From contig OZ255624.1 in NCBI GenBank assembly GCA_965276675.1, positions 2,728,001 through 2,792,000 of the forward strand: a stretch of 64,000 bases of DNA. Direction: 5' to 3'. This DNA comes from G965276675 sp965276675. Lineage in GTDB: Bacteria; Acidobacteriota; Terriglobia; Terriglobales; Acidobacteriaceae. The notes under the pieces are model-generated. The model worked only from the letters and a program-made list of their open reading frames with translations, had not been told where the DNA came from and did not search any database. Shown here piece by piece: positions 41,155 to 48,963 of this stretch. A program made the translations under genes and the position numbers. Each line of letters begins with the position of its first letter. Position 1 is the stretch's first letter.

Positions 41155-44100
41155 ATGTCCGCTCCGTCGGAGCTGAAAGCGACCCTGCTTCTTCCCCAAA
41201 CCGGCTTCCCTATGAAGGCCAACCTGCCGGAGAACGAGCCCAAGCGCCTCGCCCGCTGGTCAGAGGAAAGCATCTACCGGCAGATTCGCACCTCCCGGCA
41301 GGGCGCGCCCTCATACATCCTCCACGACGGGCCGCCCTACGCGAACGGCCCAATTCACCTGGGCCACGCCTTAAACAAATGCTTGAAGGATTTTGTCGTC
41401 AAGTCCAAGACTATGGCCGGCTTTGACGCCCCCTACGTTCCGGGGTGGGATTGCCACGGACTGCCGATCGAGATCAAGGTCGACGAGCAGCTAGGCCGCA
41501 AAAAGCTCGAAATGGACCCTGTCGCTGTCCGCCGTGCCTGCCGCGAGTACGCGCAGAAGTACCTTGACCTGCAGCGCTCCCAGTTTGAACGCCTCGGCGT
41601 CTTCGGCCGCTGGTCCAATCCGTACTCGACCATGTCCAACGAGTACGAGGCCAAGATCCTGGAGACGTTTTACGCTTTCTTCGAGAAGGGTTTTGTCTAC
41701 AAAGGATTGAAGCCGGTCTACTGGTGCATCCATGACCGCACGGCGCTGGCTGAGGCTGAGGTCGAGTACGAGATGCACACCAGCCCTAGCGCCTACGTGC
41801 GCTACGCGCTGACCAGCCCGGGGGAAGCGCTTTCCCCTGCGCTCGCGGGCAAGCCCGTCTACGTCCTCATCTGGACCACCACGCCGTGGACGCTACCCGC
41901 CTCGCTGGCCATCGCCTTCCATCCGGAGTTCGAATACGTCGCGCTCGAAAACACCGACGGCGCGGTCTACATCGCAGCCGAAGCGCTTCAGGCCGCCGTG
42001 CGCGAAGCCTGCAATCTTCAGGCCGCCCGCGAGATCGCCCGCTTTCCCGGCTCGGCGCTCGACCGCGTCACCTTCCAGCATCCCTTTCTCGACCGCTCCG
42101 TGCTTGGCGTCAACGCCGCCTATGTCACTGCCGACCAGGGCACGGGCGCTGTCCACACCGCCCCCGCCCACGGCGCAGACGACTTCTACACCGGCGAGCG
42201 CTACGGCCTGGACCAAACCTGCTACGTCGACGATGCGGGCCGCATCCACAACGGCCTGCCGGAGTACGAAGGCCTCACCGTCTTCAAGGCGAACGAGCCG
42301 ATCATCGAGCTGCTGAAGGCACACGGCGCGTTGATGGGCCGCCTGGATATCTACCACTCCTATCCGCACTGCTGGCGTTGCCACCGGCCAGTGATCTTCC
42401 GCGCTACGGAGCAGTGGTTTATCGGCATGGAGACGCCCATGCAGCGCCCGGATGGCATCGAGACCACCTTTCGCGAGCGCGCGCTGGAGGAGATCCGCCG
42501 CGTGGCCTGGGACCCGGGCTGGGGCGAGGAGCGCATCTCGAATATGATCGCCACCCGGCCTGATTGGTGCATCTCCCGCCAACGCATCTGGGGCGTACCG
42601 ATTGCTGTTTTTCTGTGCCAAAAGTGCACCAAACCGCTCCTAAATACAGCTGTTAACGCGCAAATAGTGGCCCTTTTTGCACGTGAAAGCGCCGACGCCT
42701 GGTACATCCACACGGCCGAGGATCTGCTGCCCGCCAGCACCGCCTGCCCAGACTGCGGTGGGACCGAGTTCCGCAAAGAGATGGATATCGTCGATGTCTG
42801 GTTCGAGTCCGGCGCCAGCTGGAACGCCGTCCTGGTCGCCGATCCCGAACTGCGCTTTCCCGCCGACCTCTACACCGAGGGCGGCGACCAGCATCGCGGC
42901 TGGTTCCACTCGTCTTTACTTTCATCCATCGGCGTGCGTGACGAAGCACCGTACCGCACCGTCGCGACCTCCGGCTGGACACTCGACGAGCAGGGCCGCG
43001 CTTTCTCTAAATCGCTCGGCAATGGCGTCGATCCGGTCGACATCGCGAAGCGCCTGGGTGCAGAAGTCGTCCGGCTGTGGGTCGCCTCGGTCGACTTCCG
43101 CGAGGATGTCTCGGCGAGCGAAAACCTGATGCAGCGCGTGGCCGACAATTACCGCAAGCTGCGCAACACCTTCCGCTTCCTGCTCGGCAACCTGCACGGC
43201 TTTGTGCCTGCCGAACATGGTGTCGCGTGGGAGGACCTGGAACCGCTGGACCAGTACATGCTGGCGCGAACGCGCGAGCTCACTGAAAAAGTTCGCCGCT
43301 GGTATGAGGAGTTCGAGTTCCACCGCATCTATCACGCCGTCAACGAGTTCGCCATCGTCGACCTCAGCTCGCTCTACCTCGACGTGCTGAAGGACCGGAT
43401 GTACACCTTTGCGCCGACCAGCAAGGCCCGCCGCTCCGCGCAGACCGTGCTGTGGAAGATCGCCGAGGCACTGGTACGGCTGGTCGCGCCCATTCTCAGC
43501 TTTTTGGCCGATGAGGTTTGGCAGTACCTGCCGGTGCTTCCGGAGATCCCGGTGCAAGTGGAGGCGCTCCGCAAGGCCTCTGAGGGCAGTGGCGTCTACG
43601 AGCATGAAGCCGATGAGGCGCGGGTGCTGCTGCGCGTGGAGCCGGGCCCGCTAGGTGCGGCCCTGGAGTTCTCCGCCGCTCCCACCGCGGCTGGTCTCTC
43701 GGCTGCCCACCTGCAAGCTATCGAGGATGGAGTGCGTACCTGGATGCTGCGCGGTGTCCTGGTCGGTCTTCCCATCCGCGACACGAAGGTGACGCTACTC
43801 TTTGCGTCGGCGAGCGAGGCAGCCAACGAGGGCTCGTACAAGATCGCGGCGGGCAAGGCCTTCACCGAAGCGGCCAGAGGAGGCGCTCCGGTCGTGGTGG
43901 ACACCCATCTTCCCGGGCGCGGAGAAACTGTGCACACCGCATACTTTCCCAAGCCGCAGGAGCTGGTGCCAGACGATGTATTCGCCGCATGGCAAGCTGA
44001 CCACTCCAACGACTGGCGATGGGTACTAATGCTAAGAGATCGCGTGCTTAGGGAGCTGGAGAGCATGCGCGCTCAGAAGAAGATAGGCAAGAGTCTTGAG

Positions 44101-44466
44101 GCAAAGGTCCTTCTTATGTTGAGGTTGCGCGAGAACTACTTAAACGACGTTGTGAGGAGAAGGCATTCCGTACTGAAGGAGTTGTTCAACGTCTCGCAAG
44201 TCGAGCTCATCGAAGAGACTTCGGGGATGGATCAAGGTTGGGCAGCTCAGCGGATGCTGGATGGCACACCAAATGATCAGAAACTGGAGATTGCAATCGA
44301 TGTTCGGGTTATGCCCGCCGACGGCGCCAAATGCGAGCGCTGCTGGAACTACCGCACGGACGTTGGCGCGGACAGCCGCTGGCCCACCGTCTGCGCGCGC
44401 TGTGCAGAGGCGCTCGCTGACATGGGTACACCTCCAATTGCGGCCAAGCAGGAGACTTCAGCTTGA
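41155..44466 (+). CDS. ileS: Isoleucyl-tRNA synthetase with EF-G domain IV-like insertion
   Basis: It charges tRNA-Ile and edits valine. The ATG has a GGAGACACG spacing upstream. Class-I motifs are present: PIHLGHALNK (HIGH, about residues 67-76), the CP1 editing region (VLIWTTTPWTLPASLAIAF), DWCISRQRIWGVPIAV, and AFSKSLGNGVDP (KMSKS variant, ~615). The anticodon-binding domain contains YEEFEFHRIYHAVNEF. The C-terminal zinc motif is CERCW...CARCAE near residue 1060. At 1103 residues it is ~150 longer than usual. The extra part lies between DEVWQYLP and TVHTAYFP. Residues ~820-917 (43612-43910) there align well with EF-G domain IV: VLLRVEPGPLG, AIEDGVRTWMLRGVLVG, LPIRDTKVTLL, YKIAAGKAFTEAARGGAPVV. 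The stop overlaps the lspA start (TTGA). Confidence 0.96.
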   Translation: MSAPSELKATLLLPQTGFPMKANLPENEPKRLARWSEESIYRQIRTSRQGAPSYILHDGPPYANGPIHLGHALNKCLKDFVVKSKTMAGFDAPYVPGWDCHGLPIEIKVDEQLGRKKLEMDPVAVRRACREYAQKYLDLQRSQFERLGVFGRWSNPYSTMSNEYEAKILETFYAFFEKGFVYKGLKPVYWCIHDRTALAEAEVEYEMHTSPSAYVRYALTSPGEALSPALAGKPVYVLIWTTTPWTLPASLAIAFHPEFEYVALENTDGAVYIAAEALQAAVREACNLQAAREIARFPGSALDRVTFQHPFLDRSVLGVNAAYVTADQGTGAVHTAPAHGADDFYTGERYGLDQTCYVDDAGRIHNGLPEYEGLTVFKANEPIIELLKAHGALMGRLDIYHSYPHCWRCHRPVIFRATEQWFIGMETPMQRPDGIETTFRERALEEIRRVAWDPGWGEERISNMIATRPDWCISRQRIWGVPIAVFLCQKCTKPLLNTAVNAQIVALFARESADAWYIHTAEDLLPASTACPDCGGTEFRKEMDIVDVWFESGASWNAVLVADPELRFPADLYTEGGDQHRGWFHSSLLSSIGVRDEAPYRTVATSGWTLDEQGRAFSKSLGNGVDPVDIAKRLGAEVVRLWVASVDFREDVSASENLMQRVADNYRKLRNTFRFLLGNLHGFVPAEHGVAWEDLEPLDQYMLARTRELTEKVRRWYEEFEFHRIYHAVNEFAIVDLSSLYLDVLKDRMYTFAPTSKARRSAQTVLWKIAEALVRLVAPILSFLADEVWQYLPVLPEIPVQVEALRKASEGSGVYEHEADEARVLLRVEPGPLGAALEFSAAPTAAGLSAAHLQAIEDGVRTWMLRGVLVGLPIRDTKVTLLFASASEAANEGSYKIAAGKAFTEAARGGAPVVVDTHLPGRGETVHTAYFPKPQELVPDDVFAAWQADHSNDWRWVLMLRDRVLRELESMRAQKKIGKSLEAKVLLMLRLRENYLNDVVRRRHSVLKELFNVSQVELIEETSGMDQGWAAQRMLDGTPNDQKLEIAIDVRVMPADGAKCERCWNYRTDVGADSRWPTVCARCAEALADMGTPPIAAKQETSA

Positions 44467-45023
44467 GCACAACGCCGATGCGGGGCACACCTCCGAGCCA
44501 GTCCACTCCGGCGCCGCGCACACCAAAATCGCGCACCGGGGACCGGCACGGCTGGCTCATCCTCATCTCCGTGCTGGTCATCGCGCTCGACCGCGTCACC
44601 AAGATCTGGGTGGGGCGCCACATCGAGCTCGGCAGTGGCATTCCCGTGATTCCGCACATCTTCCGCATCAGCCACGTCATGAACTCTGGCGCAGCCTTCT
44701 CGCTCTTCGGCGACTCGAGCTCGCCCAACCGCGTCCGCTGGTTCCTGATCGGCTTCTCGCTGCTGGCCGCCGTCGCGGTCGCCGGCTTTCTGGTGAACCT
44801 GGGACGCCGCTTTACCGGCACCACCGTCGCCCTCGCGCTCATCCTTGGCGGTGCTCTCGGCAACGTCTATGATCGTATCCGCTACGGTTACGTGACCGAC
44901 TTTCTCGAAGTCCACATCGTCCACTACCACTGGCCCGACTTCAACATCGCCGACTCAGCCATCTGCATCGGCGCGATCCTGATCGTGCTGGATTCCTTAC
45001 GCCCACGGCGCGAGGGCGAATAG
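44463..45023 (+). CDS. lspA: Lipoprotein signal peptidase (signal peptidase II)
   Basis: LspA cleaves the signal peptide of diacylglyceryl-prolipoproteins in the inner membrane. The TTG start overlaps the ileS stop by three bases, indicating translational coupling; ileS-lspA pairing is common in bacteria. The 186 residues have a polar Pro/Thr-rich N-terminus (~28 residues), longer than usual, then four membrane helices. Conserved motifs: ALDRVTKIWV, the HVMNSGAAFSLFG box, LILGGALGNVYDRIRYGYV with the first catalytic Asp, and FNIADSAICIG with the second. Lgt, the preceding enzyme of the pathway, is encoded at 56657-57442. Confidence 0.95.
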   Translation: MSTTPMRGTPPSQSTPAPRTPKSRTGDRHGWLILISVLVIALDRVTKIWVGRHIELGSGIPVIPHIFRISHVMNSGAAFSLFGDSSSPNRVRWFLIGFSLLAAVAVAGFLVNLGRRFTGTTVALALILGGALGNVYDRIRYGYVTDFLEVHIVHYHWPDFNIADSAICIGAILIVLDSLRPRREGE

Positions 45024-45163
45024 CGGTCCTCACTAACCGACGCCACATGCCAGGTGGATCCCAGCATGGTGTCCCAGAAGTTCGTGGCTTATTGAGCATA
45101 GATCTAGCGTTGTAGCCAACCTGGAGCACACAGCAGACCCTTCGACTCCGGTTGACGCAAAGC

Positions 45164-45201
45164 GGGGTCACTACACCAAACGTCCAAAATCGTACGCGAA
45201 G
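45164..45201 (+). repeat. Tn3-family terminal repeat, second class, copy 2
   Basis: GGGGTCACTACACCAAACG followed by TCCAAAATCGTACGCGAAGG. It matches 24730-24766 at most positions and resembles Tn501-type ends. It stands alone in the 259-bp gap between lspA and the second ADOP module, with no transposase remnant nearby. Confidence 0.65.
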
Positions 45202-45282
45202 GAACCGGAGTAGTCTCTCAGTCCATATTTCCGTATTAGCCGGTTATCGTACTGATTTCGTCAGTGGAGCATCCGTCCTGCT

Positions 45283-47949
45283 TCACTCTTCGCGCATGAG
45301 TTTGGATGGATCGACGGCGAGCGCGCGCCGGGCTGGGATGGCCAAGGCTGCAATGCCAAGCAGCGCCATAGTCAGCACTGCACCACCTACGACCAAGGGA
45401 TCGCGAGGATTGGCCTGATACACAATCTGTCCCAGCAGCCGGCTTGCGAGGAGTCCTGCCAACAGACCCAGGACAGATCCCACGCAGAGCAGGAACATGG
45501 GACGGCCGACGGCAGCGCTCATCACATGCACCTTGCGCGCACCCAGGGCCACGCGGATGCCCAGCTCCTTCATGCGCTTGCTTACACTGTAGGCCGCCAT
45601 GCCGAAGATGCCCGTCACGGCCAGCATCGCCGCCAGGAACCCCATTACGCCTAAGGCCGCGGTGGCTGCGCGCGCGGGCAACAGCTCGCTGTCCAGCGAA
45701 TCGAGCCAGCTTTGCGCGTTGATGGGCACATTCGGAGCAATGCCGCTCAGTGTGCGTTGGAGCGCCGCAGTCATCTCATTGGGCGCGCGCTGCGATCGCA
45801 CGATGAAGATCGAGTCGCCCGGATCTCCTTGTGAAAAGGGCTGATAGACGACAGGCTGCGGAGACTCTTCCAAATCGTGGTATTTACCGTCTTCCACCAC
45901 TCCGACGACTTCTGTGAGGTGGGCTGACAGGATGAAGTGCTGTCCGATGGCTGGGGAGTCGCCCCACATCTTTTGCGCGAAGGTGTGGTTCACGACGGCA
46001 ACGTAGGGCGTGCTGGGGGTGTCCTGCCAGGAGACATCCCGGCCGCTCAGCAGGCTTGTGTTGGCAGCCGCAAGATAGCTCGGCGACATTTGAAACACGT
46101 ATGGCGCCAGCGCGGCGTTGTTGAGTTTGAAATCGGTGGTGCCGGGCCGGAAGATCGGAATCCCATGCATTCCGCCCGTGAATGGCGTATGGCTCACGAT
46201 TCCTACGGCGGCCACACCGGGAATGCTTCGCGCGGCGTCGATGATTAACTTCTGTTTCTCGAGCAACAGGTCGTCTGAGGGTTCGGACTGGCTGAGGTCC
46301 ATGTCGACGAGCATTGCGCCCTGCGGCTGGAAGCCCAGCGGAACATGCAGCGCGCGCACCATGCCGCGTACAGCGACGAGCGACGACGTAACCAGTAGCG
46401 TGCAGATGGCGATTTGCGCACCCAACAGGAGATCGCGCAGGGCTAATCGGCCGAGGTGCATTGTGTCTGCCGGGCCGTTCTTCAGGCTCTGCAATGGACT
46501 GCTCTGCCATGCCTGCCGCGCGGGGACCAGCCCAAACAGAAGCGCGCTCACGAGTGTGAAGGCGAGGCCGGCGAGGTACACACTGGCATCCATGCTCGCT
46601 AGGAGATGGCTTTCAACGAGCGGATGCCAGCGGTTCAATGCGCCCAGCAGCAGATAGGCACTGCCGAGCCCGGCTGCTCCGCCCAGGAGAGAGACTAAGA
46701 CCGCTTCGGTGAGCAGTTGCCGGATCAGGCGCCCGCGGCTCGAACCCAGGGCCACACGGAGAGCCAGTTCGCGACTGCGATCCGCGGTGCGCGCTGCAAA
46801 CAGACTCGACAGGTTGGCGCAGGCGGCTGCCAGCACCAGCAACGCAAGCACGGTCACGCCCCAAAGAAATCCGCGAATAACGTCGCCTTCGTCGCCGATG
46901 AGTCCAGGATGGATCAGTCGCAGCGGTTGTCCGTCGTCGGTATCGGGATACTCCTTGGCCAGCTCAGTTGCGATGGTGTTGAGGTTGTCCGTCGCCTGCT
47001 GCGGCGTTACTCCCGGCTTCAGCCGGCCAATCACGGTCAAGGTTATGGATGTTCGGTTATTCAGGGAGTTCCGACCCTCCACCTGCTGCTCGTTCACCAT
47101 CGGCGTCCAGTAGTCGGGCCACACAAAGCGCTCGGTGCCGTGGAACTGCGCCGGCGCTACGCCGACAACTGTAAATGGATGCTTGTTCATATCCACGATT
47201 GCGCCGACAATGCCCGGATCGGCATGGAATGCGCTTCGCCATAGAGCATCGCTCAACACCACATACGGCACTGAATTCGGGCCATGCTCGTCGGCGGCGT
47301 GGAAGAAGCGTCCTGCCTGCGGCTGCACGCCCAAGAGATCGAAATAGTCACCGGTGACTTCATCGCCGGAGATGCTCAACACCGTGTTTTGCCAGCTCAG
47401 TTTCGCGTGAGAGTAGCCGTAGATCCCGGCTATCGTGCTGAAAGTGGTGTTGCGCCGCCTGAAGTCGTCAAAGGCAGGATAGGATGTCGTCAGTAGCCTT
47501 CCGGTCATCCACGGCTTATGTCGAATCTGGTAAAGGCTCTGTGGGTCGCTTACTTCGAGTGGGTGCAGCAGGATCGCATTGAGCACTCCGAAGACAACGA
47601 CATTTACGCCGATTCCCAGCATCAGAGTCAGGATGGCGACGACTGTGAATGCGGGAGACTTACGAAGCACACGGAACGCATAACGAACATCCAGCAGGAA
47701 TATCTCCACGAAGAGCAGGCCCTCTTCGGCGTGATAGCTTTCGCGAACTACTTCGACCGCTCCGAACTTCAGGCGGGCGTGACGGTGGGCTTCCTGGGGA
47801 GTCATACCGGTGCCGATGTCATCGTCCGCCTGGGCCGCAATGTGCGACTCCATCTCTTCCCTCAGCCGTTCGTCTCCAGTCTGTTCATCGCTACGGAGCA
47901 TGGTCATGACGCCGAGCAGGCGTGTGAAGAACCGACGCATGGCTCTCAT
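45283..47949 (-). CDS. ADOP-type orphan ABC permease (MacB/FtsX-like), module 2
   Basis: This is an 888-residue duplicated permease. The soluble start contains TGDERLREEMESHIAAQADD and MTPQEAHRHARLKFGAVEVV. Then come DVRYAFRVLRKSPAFTVVAI, LTLMLGIGVNVVVFGVLNAI, a MacB_PCD domain, helices around VTVLALLVLAAACANLSSLF and RSRELALRVALGSSRGRLIR, and a second PCD. The final FtsX unit reads MKELGIRVALGARKVHVMSA and IPARRALAVDPSKLMREE. It shares organisation but only modest identity with module 1, and these are separate family members. No ATPase gene is adjacent. Its start overlaps the upstream padR stop by 4 nt, showing tight translational coupling. Confidence 0.93.
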   Translation of the reverse strand: MRAMRRFFTRLLGVMTMLRSDEQTGDERLREEMESHIAAQADDDIGTGMTPQEAHRHARLKFGAVEVVRESYHAEEGLLFVEIFLLDVRYAFRVLRKSPAFTVVAILTLMLGIGVNVVVFGVLNAILLHPLEVSDPQSLYQIRHKPWMTGRLLTTSYPAFDDFRRRNTTFSTIAGIYGYSHAKLSWQNTVLSISGDEVTGDYFDLLGVQPQAGRFFHAADEHGPNSVPYVVLSDALWRSAFHADPGIVGAIVDMNKHPFTVVGVAPAQFHGTERFVWPDYWTPMVNEQQVEGRNSLNNRTSITLTVIGRLKPGVTPQQATDNLNTIATELAKEYPDTDDGQPLRLIHPGLIGDEGDVIRGFLWGVTVLALLVLAAACANLSSLFAARTADRSRELALRVALGSSRGRLIRQLLTEAVLVSLLGGAAGLGSAYLLLGALNRWHPLVESHLLASMDASVYLAGLAFTLVSALLFGLVPARQAWQSSPLQSLKNGPADTMHLGRLALRDLLLGAQIAICTLLVTSSLVAVRGMVRALHVPLGFQPQGAMLVDMDLSQSEPSDDLLLEKQKLIIDAARSIPGVAAVGIVSHTPFTGGMHGIPIFRPGTTDFKLNNAALAPYVFQMSPSYLAAANTSLLSGRDVSWQDTPSTPYVAVVNHTFAQKMWGDSPAIGQHFILSAHLTEVVGVVEDGKYHDLEESPQPVVYQPFSQGDPGDSIFIVRSQRAPNEMTAALQRTLSGIAPNVPINAQSWLDSLDSELLPARAATAALGVMGFLAAMLAVTGIFGMAAYSVSKRMKELGIRVALGARKVHVMSAAVGRPMFLLCVGSVLGLLAGLLASRLLGQIVYQANPRDPLVVGGAVLTMALLGIAALAIPARRALAVDPSKLMREE

Positions 47950-48293
47950 GCCAGATCCTCCGCTTTCACTTCAAAGAAGTGCGCGATGATCGCCGCAGTT
48001 TGTTCCCAATCGTGTCTTTCAACTTCTAGCAGTTTGCGTCCCGCACGGGTCAGCCGATAAAAGCGCGCGCGGCGATTACTTTCCGAAGGACCCCAGTCCG
48101 ATGCAATGGCGCCCTCCTGTTCCAGCCTCAACAGGACGGGGTAGAGAGTGCCCTGGTTGAGCGAAAGCAGGTCGCCGCTGATCTGCTCGATGCGTCTAGC
48201 GATGCCATACCCGTGTAGCGATCCCAGCACATCGAGAGTCTTCAGGACCATCAGGGCCAACGTTCCTTGCTGAACATCCTTTTTCTGTTTCAT
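47946..48293 (-). CDS. PadR-family transcriptional regulator (module 2)
   Basis: This 115-residue winged-helix protein reads MKQKKDVQQGTLALMVLKTL, DVLGSLHGYGIARRIEQISG, LSLNQGTLYPVLLRLEQEGA, NRRARFYRLTRAGRKLLEVE. It is a typical PadR-s1 repressor. It is the first gene of the operon with ADOP module 2 (4-nt overlap). The upstream 120 bp contain two small inverted repeats and, farther out, a 25-bp palindrome, so autoregulation is likely. Confidence 0.92.
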   Translation of the reverse strand: MKQKKDVQQGTLALMVLKTLDVLGSLHGYGIARRIEQISGDLLSLNQGTLYPVLLRLEQEGAIASDWGPSESNRRARFYRLTRAGRKLLEVERHDWEQTAAIIAHFFEVKAEDLA

Positions 48294-48316
48294 GCGGCTT
48301 CGTCCCGTTTCACGTC

Positions 48317-48358
48317 ATTGGGATACCAATAGGAGGTTTGCACATTTCCATTGGGAAA
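48317..48358 (-). promoter_or_regulatory. Candidate PadR operator upstream of module 2
   Basis: Two inverted repeats built on the same ATTGG word occur here: ATTGG-GATA-CCAAT (48317-48330) and TTTCC-ATTG-GGAAA (48345-48358). They lie 24 to 65 bp upstream of the padR start. Position and symmetry suit a repressor-binding region, but the assignment to PadR is inference. Confidence 0.4.
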
Positions 48359-48413
48359 ACAACAGGTGAGTTATGATGGCTCTCGCCCACGGCGAGTGAT
48401 CTCAATGAGTGCA

Positions 48414-48438
48414 TTATCGCCGAGTCACTCAGCGATAA
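48414..48438. promoter_or_regulatory. 25-bp palindrome, copy 2
   Basis: Arms TTATCGC and GCGATAA flank an inner CGAGT-C-ACTCA segment. The whole 25 bp is palindromic except for one mismatched pair and the centre base. It lies 121 bp upstream of padR module 2 and shares its 20-bp core with 38994-39018 near module 1. Confidence 0.6.
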
Positions 48439-48963
48439 CGACTGAACCTGTCGGTGGCTTGCACAAACGAACGTTTACGCAAGTGTCCTTAGATAGGCCA
48501 AATCCACGCAATTAGCGTTGCAAAACCCTGTTGCAGTCAGCTGTGCCATGGCAACATGTTTGCGCAACGACGAGGATAGGCATGTGTCGCCAATGGACCG
48601 GTCAGGCTGTGAGGCCTGCGCGGCGTCTGTAAGCATGTTGTTCGATCAGAATTCACCGGAGGCGCGCTTGGCCTCCAATGCCGCGATACGCCGCTCGATG
48701 TCCTCCATCTCACGCTGCATGGCAGCCGTCCTGGCCTCCCGCTGCGCATCTTCCTAGCGGCGGATGCGGGCCTCTAGCTTCCGGATGCTACCCGAGCTCC
48801 TACACTTTGTGCGAATCCATAGCGGCTCCAGAGTGCCCAGTGTAACGTGCCCAGTGTAGCGCTCTTACCATGCCGCGCAAGCGGCCTGGCGGCAGGCTCG
48901 TATACTAGAGTTTGCGTCTGAACCACCGGGACGCTCACATAGCGACACGAGTTAGAGACACGA
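48439..48963. other. Intergenic region, possibly a minus-strand gene remnant
   Basis: On the minus strand, 48648-48790 reads as a charged, probably coiled-coil fragment, EDAQREARTAAMQREMEDIE then RRIAALEAKRASGEF, ending at a stop. A TAG interrupts it upstream (EARIRR-stop), and there is no start or domain. It looks like the decayed 3' end of an unknown gene. Upstream of uvrA no clear promoter or SOS box was recognised. Confidence 0.4.

Noticed and set aside
48518..48757. 79-codon plus-strand open frame before uvrA
   Set aside because: No ribosome-binding site or domain; the minus strand here better fits a decayed coiled-coil fragment.
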